Below the pieces are notes generated by a model. That model made no database searches. It saw nothing but the letters and a program-made list of their open reading frames with translations, and was not told the DNA's origin. From positions 1 through 64,000 of the forward strand of contig LGYU01000005.1 in assembly GCA_001302245.1 (NCBI GenBank): a stretch of 64,000 nucleotides of DNA, read 5' to 3'. Source of the stretch: Chitinophagaceae bacterium PMP191F. GTDB taxonomy: Bacteria > Bacteroidota > Bacteroidia > Chitinophagales > Chitinophagaceae. This document shows positions 51,901-59,068 of the stretch, one piece after another. Made by a program: the position numbers and the translations under genes. The first letter of the stretch is position 1. Every line of letters begins with the position of its first letter.

Positions 51901-52042
51901 GCAGAACAGATGCCCCGGTTATGGGAGAACCATCTTTAGCATCTGTAACCCTTCCGGTAACAACCCGCTCCTGTGCCAGCAAAGCCATAGGCAGGCATAA
52001 GAATAGGAATGCTATTCCGGCAAACAATCGTTTTCGAGTCAT
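48977..52042 (-). CDS. susC: SusC/RagA family TonB-linked outer-membrane transporter
   Basis: Outer-membrane barrel importer for oligosaccharides, 1021 aa, energised by TonB-ExbBD. Start at ATG 52042. After the signal peptide (ending LLAQ) comes the CarboxypepD_reg-like domain (about 25-105; VTGRVTDAKDGSPITGASV), then the plug domain (GYGVQRKRDAVGAIAKVSG, GDPLYVIDGIPI, NPNDIESVEVLKDAGATGIYG) and the barrel, ending in the aromatic strand RTVVFVLNVNF. First gene of the starch operon; two GTGTA-N5-TACAC palindromes lie in its promoter region. Confidence 0.97.
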   Translation of the reverse strand: MTRKRLFAGIAFLFLCLPMALLAQERVVTGRVTDAKDGSPITGASVLPKGSKSGTSTNLDGAFSLKISADVKVLTITSVGYLSQDVPVTDNAALNVSLASNQSNLNEVVVIGYGVQRKRDAVGAIAKVSGDKISATPVPSFEAALQGKAPGVQIIQGNGLAGSGSVVRIRGIGSISAGGDPLYVIDGIPIIADPFLRGNGGAMNQNPLSSINPNDIESVEVLKDAGATGIYGSRGANGVILITTKRGKTGKPSFTYNTKLGAATYAQKVDFVNGAEWLQLRQEGWVNDGKTGYADLPGKLTWAQAQNNNTNWWDKLTQVGFINEHSLSMTQGNRKLRTFANLTYSNDQGYIKSNAYERLSARFNADYKPIEKLKISLNAGFNRGVNKRVSAAWDGGIGDAMSGALPIYPVYNADGTYFIDGANPVRKTNETKRREIDNRLLTGLSIEYELVKNLYLKAQGSLEYINSFDDQFESYLWQQKSTPDSGYAKRYPYWGTNWTTTYTANYLWEPTTKHRFNFLLGSEAQQSKLSEYTGDIGQFSSQPFYKHPGDYRSLRDKLVNDSVISKRQKDAWTFNSFFGRINYVFNGRYALQLSARIDGSSKFGTNNKHGFFPAAAAAWTISDEDFMKDLTFINFLKVRASYGIVGNANIPSGSYYDNYQRGGNNYNGNPTLYLNSIGNPNLKWETLHNLDLALELAAFNNKLTGEVAYYHKATTDILLQPGIAPSNGNDKVWRNLSNSKILNEGIEISANYKIIDKKGITWSIGGNIARNYNEVLQYELGPDAVSGGTNDTRIVRGLPVGVNYLVRYAGVDANDGLPIWLDKTGKQTKTFSLDNRVYAGTVMPDYVGGFNTSVYYKGFDFSTLFTFVIGGNIYDNSGKYQFLGASKKFWNVRRDFLDRWKQPGDQAKYPRMTSDATNYPGVPSEDQFNSTMFLYKASYMRMRELTLGYTISPKVLSKYKLKGLRVAVTGTNLLTFSKYPGGDPEITRDFENAQDRNLSPNVTYLTAPTQRTVVFVLNVNF

Positions 52043-52071
52043 AAACAAGCGTTCGTTTTAGGTTATCAAAA

Positions 52072-52111
52072 GTGTACTATGTACACAAAAGCAATGTGTA
52101 ATTTATACACA
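52072..52111 (-). promoter_or_regulatory. Two tandem palindromic sites upstream of susC
   Basis: GTGTA-CTATG-TACAC at 52072-52086 and GTGTA-ATTTA-TACAC at 52096-52110. Both have identical arms and 5-base spacers, start 24 bp apart, and lie 30-68 bases upstream of the susC start codon. A symmetric dimeric regulator is the natural reading; the Nudix-like protein at 40515-41237 is a candidate. Confidence 0.65.
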
Positions 52112-52266
52112 ATATTATATGATTTTATTTCATTTGAAAAAAATAATTGCCTGCTTTTTGTCAAAAACCAGCTACTTGTACCGGCGTTTTTTTGCCATTT
52201 TTTGCATTACCGGCTGAAAATCAGATTAAAATCAAAGTACCTTTAGCCCGGTAAAGCCATTATTTT

Positions 52267-54366
52267 ATGTACGCTCCCGAACAAACCAAAGCACTGCAGC
52301 AGCAAAGTACCAGCCTGCTGCACAAAGTGACCAGCCATCAGATATCAGTCAGTGACCTGCAACAACTTCGTGAAGTATTGCGCTTTCACGAATACCGCTA
52401 TTATATAATGAATGATCCGCTGCTGGCCGATGCAGAATATGATCAATTGTATAAGGCACTTGAAGGTATTGAAAAGGATCACCCGGATCTTGTAACTCCG
52501 GATTCACCTACACAGCGCGTAGCCAAAGGGCTTACCAAAGAGTTTGCTAATGTACAGCATCTTGTTCCGATGTTATCGCTTGAAAACTCGTACAATGCCG
52601 ATGACCTGATTGACTGGGATCGTAAGGCAAGAGAAGCAGCCAAACTGGACACAATTGAATATTGCGTGGAACCCAAGTTTGACGGCGCCAGCATTTCACT
52701 GATCTATGAAGACGATATACTGACACGTGGTGCTACCCGTGGCAATGGTGTGGCCGGTGATGATATTACTACCAATATCAAACAGATACGATCCGTTCCT
52801 TTACGTGCAGCTATCAGTCAGTACGGTTTGCAACAAATTGAAATACGTGGTGAGGTATTGATGAGTAAAGGCAATTTTAAAAAATACAATGAACAACTGG
52901 CAGAGCAGAACCTGCCACCGTTGGCCAATCCACGCAATGCTGCAGCAGGTACCTTACGCATAAAAGATCCCAAAGAAGTTGGACGCCGTAATCTTGAAGC
53001 ATTTCTGTACAACGTAAGCTATATATCAGCTTTACCGGCCAATCAGCCATCATCTATGCTGAATACGCATAGTGGCAGCCTGGAAATGTTGTGGAACCTG
53101 GGTTTCAGAAGCCCTTTGAAAGAAAAGAAAGTTGTGCAGGGTATTGATGCCGTGATTGCCTATTGCAACAATTTTGAAGAACAACGCGATAACCTGCCGT
53201 ATGAAATTGATGGTATGGTAATAAAAGTGAATGATGTGGAACTACAGGACAAACTGGGTATGACCACACACCATCCACGCTGGGCCATCGCTTACAAATT
53301 CAAAGCAAGGCAAGCTACCAGTAAATTAAGAGCTGTAGAGTTCCAGGTAGGACGTACTGGTTCTGTAACACCCGTGGCAAAAATAGAACCTGTGCCTATC
53401 GGTGGTGTTACGGTAGGTTCTATATCTCTTTTTAATGAAGATGTGATTAAAGAAAAAGACCTGATGATAGGCGATACAGTGCTGGTGGAAAGAGCCGGTG
53501 ATGTAATTCCTTATATTGTTAAGTCCATGCCGGAATTAAGAACCGGAAATGAGCAAACTATTATTTTTCCCAAAACATGCCCTGTATGCAATCACCCATT
53601 GGTAAAGCCGGAAGAAGAAGCTGTATGGCGCTGTGAGAACCCTGCCTGTAAAGCACAGGTGGTTGAGCGTATCATTCACTTTGCCAGCAAAGATGCCATG
53701 GATATACGTGGACTAGGAGAAGCTAACGTTCATAAGTTTTTTGAGCTTGGCTTTCTGAAAGATGTACCCGGCATTTACAGGCTGCCGTTCAATGACATTC
53801 GTCAACTGGAAGGTTTTGGTGAAAAAAGCATAGCCAATCTGCAGAACGCTATTGAGACTTCCAAAAAACAACCTTTACATCGTTTAATCTTTGCGTTGGG
53901 TATTAGGTATGTTGGTGAAACAACAGCCAAGGTACTGGCACATGCAGTAAAACACTTATTCGATTTTAAAGAGTATTCTATCGATGATTTACAGAAACTG
54001 GAAGATATAGGACCCAAAGTAGCAGGTAGCATTCACCGTTTTTTCCAGAATGCTGACAACATCAATCTGTTAAAAGAATTAGAAATATTAGGGTTAATCT
54101 TAAAGAATGAACACAAAGACCTTAGTACACAAGGCAACCTGACGGGGCAAACGTTTTTGTTTACAGGAACCCTACCCACGCTTAAACGCAGCGAAGCCGA
54201 AGCAATGGTAGAATCCAATGGGGGCAAGCTTCTTGGCAGTGTAAGTGCTAAGTTGAACTATCTTGTAACGGGAGAAGATGCAGGTTCAAAACTGGAAAAA
54301 GCAAAGAAAATAACTTCCATTAAAATAATCAGCGAAGCAGAGTTCATACAACTTATTTACCGTTGA
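52267..54366 (+). CDS. ligA: NAD-dependent DNA ligase
   Basis: Seals nicks in DNA during replication and repair. The 699-aa protein contains the Ia domain (HEYRYYIMNDPLLADAEYDQL), the adenylation motif with nucleophilic Lys in VEPKFDGASISL, OB fold, the four-Cys zinc site (CPVCNHPL ... CENPACKAQ), HhH repeats (LEGFGEKSIANLQNAI, LEDIGPKVAGSI) and a C-terminal BRCT domain (TGQTFLFTGTLPTLKRSEAE). Complete and normal length. Confidence 0.97.
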   Translation: MYAPEQTKALQQQSTSLLHKVTSHQISVSDLQQLREVLRFHEYRYYIMNDPLLADAEYDQLYKALEGIEKDHPDLVTPDSPTQRVAKGLTKEFANVQHLVPMLSLENSYNADDLIDWDRKAREAAKLDTIEYCVEPKFDGASISLIYEDDILTRGATRGNGVAGDDITTNIKQIRSVPLRAAISQYGLQQIEIRGEVLMSKGNFKKYNEQLAEQNLPPLANPRNAAAGTLRIKDPKEVGRRNLEAFLYNVSYISALPANQPSSMLNTHSGSLEMLWNLGFRSPLKEKKVVQGIDAVIAYCNNFEEQRDNLPYEIDGMVIKVNDVELQDKLGMTTHHPRWAIAYKFKARQATSKLRAVEFQVGRTGSVTPVAKIEPVPIGGVTVGSISLFNEDVIKEKDLMIGDTVLVERAGDVIPYIVKSMPELRTGNEQTIIFPKTCPVCNHPLVKPEEEAVWRCENPACKAQVVERIIHFASKDAMDIRGLGEANVHKFFELGFLKDVPGIYRLPFNDIRQLEGFGEKSIANLQNAIETSKKQPLHRLIFALGIRYVGETTAKVLAHAVKHLFDFKEYSIDDLQKLEDIGPKVAGSIHRFFQNADNINLLKELEILGLILKNEHKDLSTQGNLTGQTFLFTGTLPTLKRSEAEAMVESNGGKLLGSVSAKLNYLVTGEDAGSKLEKAKKITSIKIISEAEFIQLIYR

Positions 54367-54435
54367 TATGATTATCGTCAATGTTTTTGATATTCGCATA
54401 TCTTTTTTCGTAACTTTATCCAAAAGGAAAAGGCG

Positions 54436-54999
54436 ATGATAAAAAAACTCCCCAACGAGGTGTGGAAACCTTTGCAGTTTCCAGGCTGGAAACACCTTAG
54501 AAAAAAGTATGCGTTATCCTCACATGGACGCATAGCCAGCTACACAAATGATGTTGTTGAAGATGGAAAGTTGCTGCAAGGCTCCCTGACCACCGGTTAC
54601 AGAACCTTGAACCTGCACCGTCCCGGAAACAATGGCACTTTGTACATTCACCGCGAAATTGCCCGCTTATTTTTAAAGAAAGCTTCTCCCAAGCACAAGT
54701 ATGTGATTCATCTGAATCATAATAAACTTGATAACGGAGTTAAGAATCTTAAATGGGCAACTCTCGAAGAGATGATCGAGCACCAGCAACACAGCCCTGC
54801 CAAGATTGCCTACAAAAAAGTGCAGGCCAATCGTACAGTAGGTCTGAAGCTGAATGCCGGACAGGTGAAGAGCATCAAAAAAATTCTGACCGACAAAAAC
54901 AGGAAAATCACCATCAAACGCTTAGCGGAGAAATACGGCGTCAGTGAAATGACAATGTACCGTATTAAGAGTGGTGAAAACTGGGGCAGAATCAAGTAA
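54436..54999 (+). CDS. NUMOD4/HNH endonuclease-type DNA-binding protein
   Basis: A 187-aa protein with the architecture of a homing-endonuclease relative. Residues about 7-55 match NUMOD4 (VWKPLQFPGWKHLRKKYALS), residues 65-120 an HNH-like fold (YIHREIARLFLKK ... VIHLNHNKLDNGVKNLKWAT), and residues about 137-182 a helix-turn-helix segment (KITIKRLAEKYGVSEMTMYRIKSG). In homing enzymes the segment reads vHhiDgnk.NN..NL; here the HNH core LNHNKLDNGVKNL keeps His and two Asn, so nuclease activity is possible. It sits 69 bases behind ligA with its own strong terminator, not inside a gene, an intron or a prophage, so it may be domesticated. Confidence 0.85.
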   Translation: MIKKLPNEVWKPLQFPGWKHLRKKYALSSHGRIASYTNDVVEDGKLLQGSLTTGYRTLNLHRPGNNGTLYIHREIARLFLKKASPKHKYVIHLNHNKLDNGVKNLKWATLEEMIEHQQHSPAKIAYKKVQANRTVGLKLNAGQVKSIKKILTDKNRKITIKRLAEKYGVSEMTMYRIKSGENWGRIK

Positions 55000-55018
55000 A
55001 GGCTCATGAACCTACTAC

Positions 55019-55065
55019 AAAGTGGTGTGAAGTGATTTCGGCGGTCATATTCACACCACTTTTTC
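55019..55065 (+). terminator. Terminator after the NUMOD4/HNH gene
   Basis: AAAGTGGTGTGAA (55019-55031) and TTCACACCACTTT (55050-55062) form a 13-bp perfect stem with an 18-base loop, then a T-rich tail. Confidence 0.85.
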
Positions 55066-55117
55066 TTTTGCATTAACTTATCATTACCTTCCTTAATTTG
55101 CTTCCAAAACGTTCCTT

Positions 55118-55789
55118 ATGTTGCAACAGGCTACTTTAAAATTTCTGAAAGACCTTAAGAAGAACAACGACAAATCCTGGTTTGATGCACATCGCAAACA
55201 ATACGAAGAAGCACGCAAAGATTATATCGCCTTTATACAAACTGTTATCGATCAGCATGGCAAACTGGACAGCAGCATCAGAGAGTTGAATGCCAAAGAC
55301 TGTCTTTTCCGTATCAATCGTGATATACGCTTTTCAAAGAACAAAGCTCCTTACAAAACCAACTTCGGCGCCAGCATTGACAGAGGTGGCAAAAAATCTA
55401 TCTATGCTGGTTACTATATTCATATTGAGCCCGGTGGACAAAGCTTTGTGGGTGGGGGCCTGTGGATGCCCATGCCTGCTGAAATGAAGAAAATAAGACA
55501 GGAAATTGATTATTGTTTTGATGAATTTTCAAAGATCATTAAAACGAAAAAGTTCACCAATACATTCGGCAAACTATACAAGGGAGAAGATATAAGTCTT
55601 GTGAAAGTGCCACAGGGTTTTGAAAAAGACAATCCTGCTGCTGAATACCTGAAGCTGAAAAGCTGGCTGGCAATGGCCTCGCTGAAAGATGATGAGATCA
55701 CATCTAAAGACTTTGCCAAAAAAGTATTGACTGCTTTTGAAGCATTGCAGCCACTACTGGATTTTTTGAACAGGGCACTGGATGAATAG
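55118..55789 (+). CDS. DUF2461 domain-containing protein
   Basis: A 223-aa cytoplasmic protein that matches the DUF2461 family over its whole length. Landmarks are FLKDLKKNNDKSWFDAHRKQYEEAR, CLFRINRDIRFSKNKAPYKTNFGA, YYIHIEPGGQSFVGGGLWMP and KSWLAMASLKDDEI. The family is widespread in bacteria and fungi and has no established function. Monocistronic. Confidence 0.9.
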   Translation: MLQQATLKFLKDLKKNNDKSWFDAHRKQYEEARKDYIAFIQTVIDQHGKLDSSIRELNAKDCLFRINRDIRFSKNKAPYKTNFGASIDRGGKKSIYAGYYIHIEPGGQSFVGGGLWMPMPAEMKKIRQEIDYCFDEFSKIIKTKKFTNTFGKLYKGEDISLVKVPQGFEKDNPAAEYLKLKSWLAMASLKDDEITSKDFAKKVLTAFEALQPLLDFLNRALDE

Positions 55790-55861
55790 CCTGTAAAAAA
55801 CAGTTAACAAATCGATCACAAAGAACTAAGACTTTGCAATCAGCAGACTTAACATTCCATA

Positions 55862-55904
55862 ATAAAAAAAATCATGGCACAAGGCTATATGCCCCGGCCA
55901 TGAT
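55862..55904 (-). terminator. Terminator after asd
   Basis: On the minus strand ATCATGG (plus 55898-55904) pairs with CCATGAT (plus 55871-55877) across a GC-rich internal loop that can also pair (CCGG...), followed by a long T run (plus AATAAAAAAA, 55861-55870). Confidence 0.7.
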
Positions 55905-55928
55905 CATCATTTGTAACAAACCATATAC

Positions 55929-56936
55929 TTACAATAACCCCTTTTCCTGAAGGTATTCAGCTATCTGAACAGCATTGGTTGCAGCACCCTTACGCAAGTT
56001 ATCGCTTACAATCCACATGTTCAGGGTGTTAGGCTGCGTTTCATCTCTGCGTAAGCGGCCTACGAACACCTCATCTTTATCATGCGCATCCATCGGCATA
56101 GGATAAGCCTGGCTTGCAGGTTCATCCACAACTACAACACCGGCAGATTTTTGCAGCAGGCTTTTTACCTCATTCAACTCGAAATCATTGGCAAACTCTA
56201 CATTCACACTTTCACTGTGACCGCCCATCACAGGTATACGCACCGTAGTAGCAGTAACGCGGATGTTGTCATCACCCATAATTTTGCAGGTCTCTTTCAC
56301 CATTTTCATTTCCTCTTTGGTATAACCATTGTCGAGAAACACGTCAATCTGCGGGATCACATTTAGATCAATGGGATATTTATACGCCATGGGATATTCT
56401 CCACTGGCACCTTTTACAGCTTTATCACGCTCACCCATTAACTGATCAACAGCTTTTTTCCCGGTACCGGTTACACTTTGGTAAGTAGAGACCACTACAC
56501 GTTTGATACCATACTTTTTATGCAGCGGCTGCAATGCCACCACCATCTGGATAGTAGAACAGTTGGGGTTGGCAATCACTTTATCCTCTTTGGTAAGCAC
56601 CTCCGCATTTACTTCAGGAACCACCAGCTTTTTGGTAGGATCCATACGCCATGCAGAAGAATTATCAATAACAGTGATGCCTGCTTCAGCAAATTTGGGA
56701 GCCCACTCCAGTGACGTGCTTCCACCAGCTGAAAAGATAGCAACAGCAGGTTTGGCGGCAATAGCATCAGTCATGCTAACAATTCTGTAGCCCTTACCCT
56801 TGAAGGTAATCTCTTTACCTACAGATCTTTCAGATGCTACGGGAATCAACTCCGTTACAGGGAAATTACGCTCAGCCAATACCTGTAACATTTTGGTGCC
56901 TACCAGGCCGGTGGCCCCTACTACTGCAACTTTCAT
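55929..56936 (-). CDS. asd: Aspartate-semialdehyde dehydrogenase
   Basis: NADPH-dependent reduction of aspartyl-phosphate to aspartate semialdehyde, the branch point to Lys/diaminopimelate, Thr, Met and Ile. Start at ATG 56936 gives MKVAVVGATGLVGTKML, the usual beginning. Catalytic Cys in ANPNCSTIQMV, His in MGGHSESVNVEF, and the SGGSTSLEWAPKFAEAG strand are present; length 335 aa. The frame stays open upstream to 57140, but that part covers the regulatory leader described separately and is not the protein start. Attenuation by a leader peptide is likely. Confidence 0.96.
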   Translation of the reverse strand: MKVAVVGATGLVGTKMLQVLAERNFPVTELIPVASERSVGKEITFKGKGYRIVSMTDAIAAKPAVAIFSAGGSTSLEWAPKFAEAGITVIDNSSAWRMDPTKKLVVPEVNAEVLTKEDKVIANPNCSTIQMVVALQPLHKKYGIKRVVVSTYQSVTGTGKKAVDQLMGERDKAVKGASGEYPMAYKYPIDLNVIPQIDVFLDNGYTKEEMKMVKETCKIMGDDNIRVTATTVRIPVMGGHSESVNVEFANDFELNEVKSLLQKSAGVVVVDEPASQAYPMPMDAHDKDEVFVGRLRRDETQPNTLNMWIVSDNLRKGAATNAVQIAEYLQEKGLL

Positions 56937-56971
56937 GTTTGTGTTAATCGTTTTTAGGTTGAATAAATAAT

Positions 56972-57007
56972 AAAACAAAAAAGCCTCCCCGCTATGGGAA
57001 GGCTTTT
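56972..57007 (-). terminator. Attenuator terminator in the asd leader
   Basis: On the minus strand the stem is AAAAGCCTTCCC (plus 56996-57007) with GGGGAGGCTTTT (plus 56979-56990), 12 bp with one G-U wobble and a 5-base loop, followed by TTTTTTGTTTTA. It lies between the asd promoter and the asd start codon, so it must be read through for asd expression. Confidence 0.85.
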
Positions 57008-57037
57008 GGAATATATTCTGACATACGCATTGGTTTC

Positions 57038-57100
57038 CTAACCTTCCCTGTTGACGGAACGCATCTTGGTAACCTTGGTATGTTTCTTTATCTGTTGCAT
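57038..57100 (-). CDS. asd leader peptide (20 aa), predicted attenuator ORF
   Basis: ATG at plus 57100 to TAG at plus 57038 encodes 20 residues beginning MQQIKKHTKVTKM and ending RSVNREG. It has four Lys, two Thr, one Ile (rare ATA codon) and one internal Met, amino acids whose synthesis starts at Asd. A perfect -7 box lies 9 bases upstream, so the ORF starts right behind the transcription start. GGGAAGG near its stop codon (plus 57042-57048) is complementary to the 5' arm of the terminator (plus 56996-57002), giving an antiterminator. Too short for normal gene finders. Confidence 0.7.
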   Translation of the reverse strand: MQQIKKHTKVTKMRSVNREG

Positions 57101-57109
57101 TAACGAGTT

Positions 57110-57141
57110 CAAAAATACTCTGCAAATGCGTTACCCCCAAA
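57110..57141 (-). promoter_or_regulatory. asd promoter
   Basis: On the minus strand: TTTG (plus 57138-57141), then TATTTTTG (plus 57110-57117), with a 20-base spacer between TTG and the -7 box. Both elements fit the Bacteroidota consensus exactly. Transcription should begin close to plus 57103, immediately before the leader ATG. Confidence 0.8.
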
Positions 57142-57237
57142 TTTTTTATTTACGGAGACTTTGTGCACTGCATACGTAGCCATTTTACGATAGTGGTGCA
57201 TTTACAAAGTGATTATTTTAGCCAATTAACCATTGCC

Positions 57238-58965
57238 ATGACAAATATCCTACGATCAACCGGGCTTGCGAGCCTGCTACTGCTATGTATTGCAACGTGC
57301 TATGCACAGACACCCCAGCGCTTTGATGTAGTAATAGATGAGTTATTTCCTGATCCTACACCCGTTATCGGGCTTCCCAACAATGAGTTTGTAGAGCTTA
57401 AAAATGTTTCTGCTACTGCCTTTAATCTGCGTGGCTGGAAACTGAGCGATGGCACCAGCACCGCCACTATTAATGTAAACTTCATATTGCAGCCTGATAG
57501 TTTTGTAATTGTATGCCCTAATTCAGCAGTTACTGCTTTTGCAGCATTTGGTACCACATTGGGTGTAAGCAGCTTTCCTTCCCTGAACAATGATGCCGAT
57601 GTAATTACATTATATGGACCCAATGGCAGCATTATTCACTCTGTAGCATACAACACCTCCTGGTATCACAATGATGTAAAAAGTGACGGAGGCTGGACGC
57701 TTGAAATGATCGACACGCACAATCCCTGCAGCGGCAGCAGCAACTGGACTTCCAGTAACCACCACAGCGGGGGCACACCCGGCAGAAAAAATTCTGTAGA
57801 TGGGATTAACAAAGATGAGCAACCACCGGTTCTGTTACGCACCTATACTATCAACGACACTACCATAGTAGCAGTTTTTGACGAACCGGTAGACAGCGTT
57901 ACTGCCGCTTTAATTACCAGTTACAGTATAAACAATGGCATTGGATATCCATTATCAGCATTGCCGGTGGTACCATCTTTTACCGAAGTAAGACTACGAC
58001 TATCTACTCCACTAAACGGCAATATGATCTATCAGCTATCCGTCAGCAATGTACAGGATTGCAGCAACAACAAGATTGGCAGTATGAGCACTGCCCGTAC
58101 AGGCTTACCCGTTACAGCCGATAGTTTTGATATCGTTGTCAACGAACTGCTTTTTGATCCGGTAAAAGATGGTTACGATTATATTGAGTTATATAACCGC
58201 AGTAATCATATCATTGACCTGAAGCAACTCAACATCTCTAATCGCAATACAGCTGGCAATCTTACCAATATCAAACAGCTTGCACCTGATCCCTACCTGT
58301 TCTTTCCCGGAGAGTACCTTGTTTTTACTGCCGGCAAACAATGGGTACAACAAAATTATGTTGTTAAGCGTCCGGACAATATTTTAGAACTGCCGTCATT
58401 GCCTTCTTTTCCAGACGATAAGGGCATAGCAGTACTTACCAACCTGCATGGCCGGGTAATTGATGAGTTAAGTTATGAGGCAAAATGGCATTTTTCACTT
58501 ATCAGCAACAGGGAAGGTGTGGCACTTGAACGCATCAGCTATGAACAGCCTACACAGCATCTGCATAACTGGACCTCTGCTGCTTCCACTGCAGGATATG
58601 GCACACCGGGGTATGTTAATTCACAACTGGGCGCTGCATTTTCCGTACAGGGCCAACTGGAAGTAACGCCAAGGATTTTTTCACCAGACAATGACGGTAT
58701 AGATGATTATATTACCATCAGCTATCGGGTTACCGGAACGGAGCATATGGCCAATGTTACTGTTTATGATGTACAGGGCAGACAAGTGCGTTACCTGGTA
58801 AAAAATGCCTTGCTGGGCACATCGGGCAGTTTTCGCTGGGACGGTCTTGATGAAAAGGCGAATAAACTTCCCCTGGGTATTTACATTATTGTTTCAGAAA
58901 TATTTAACCAGCAGGGACAGAAACAAAAATTTAAAAATGCGGTTACACTGGCACGCAGGCTTTAA
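57238..58965 (+). CDS. Secreted protein with two lamin-tail domains and a C-terminal FlgD-like Ig domain
   Basis: A 575-aa exported protein (signal peptide ending CYAQ; start at ATG 57238). Lamin tail domain 1 spans about 28-175 (VVIDELFPDPTPVIGLPNNEFVELKN ... NLRGWKLSDG), an Ig-like domain 205-300 (TINDTTIVAVFDEPVDSVTA), lamin tail domain 2 about 305-450 (DIVVNELLFDPVKDGYDYIELYN), and a C-terminal FlgD-like/CHU_C-type domain about 480-575 (RIFSPDNDGIDDYITISYRV ... FRWDGLDEKANKLPLGIYII). Such proteins are surface or secreted, probably type IX substrates. Role unknown; divergent from asd. Confidence 0.85.
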   Translation: MTNILRSTGLASLLLLCIATCYAQTPQRFDVVIDELFPDPTPVIGLPNNEFVELKNVSATAFNLRGWKLSDGTSTATINVNFILQPDSFVIVCPNSAVTAFAAFGTTLGVSSFPSLNNDADVITLYGPNGSIIHSVAYNTSWYHNDVKSDGGWTLEMIDTHNPCSGSSNWTSSNHHSGGTPGRKNSVDGINKDEQPPVLLRTYTINDTTIVAVFDEPVDSVTAALITSYSINNGIGYPLSALPVVPSFTEVRLRLSTPLNGNMIYQLSVSNVQDCSNNKIGSMSTARTGLPVTADSFDIVVNELLFDPVKDGYDYIELYNRSNHIIDLKQLNISNRNTAGNLTNIKQLAPDPYLFFPGEYLVFTAGKQWVQQNYVVKRPDNILELPSLPSFPDDKGIAVLTNLHGRVIDELSYEAKWHFSLISNREGVALERISYEQPTQHLHNWTSAASTAGYGTPGYVNSQLGAAFSVQGQLEVTPRIFSPDNDGIDDYITISYRVTGTEHMANVTVYDVQGRQVRYLVKNALLGTSGSFRWDGLDEKANKLPLGIYIIVSEIFNQQGQKQKFKNAVTLARRL

Positions 58966-59068
58966 TGATCATCACAACAGTTTTAAGAATCCCATAACGC
59001 TGTAGCACAGGTTTTAGTAGTACTTTAATTTTCGCTTTTATTCAACACGTACATACCAAATACCTGCT

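Noticed and set aside
57121-57136. AACGCATT (minus strand) pairing with ATGCGT segments in the asd leader
   Set aside because: It lies upstream of the predicted transcription start, so it would not be in the RNA.
56937-57140. N-terminal extension of asd by 68 codons from a TTG
   Set aside because: Asd proteins begin MKVAVVGATG; the upstream part coincides with promoter, leader ORF and terminator, which explains it better.
56937-57140. Lysine or SAM riboswitch upstream of asd
   Set aside because: No conserved riboswitch core could be recognised by eye, and the promoter lies too close to leave room for a lysine aptamer before the terminator.
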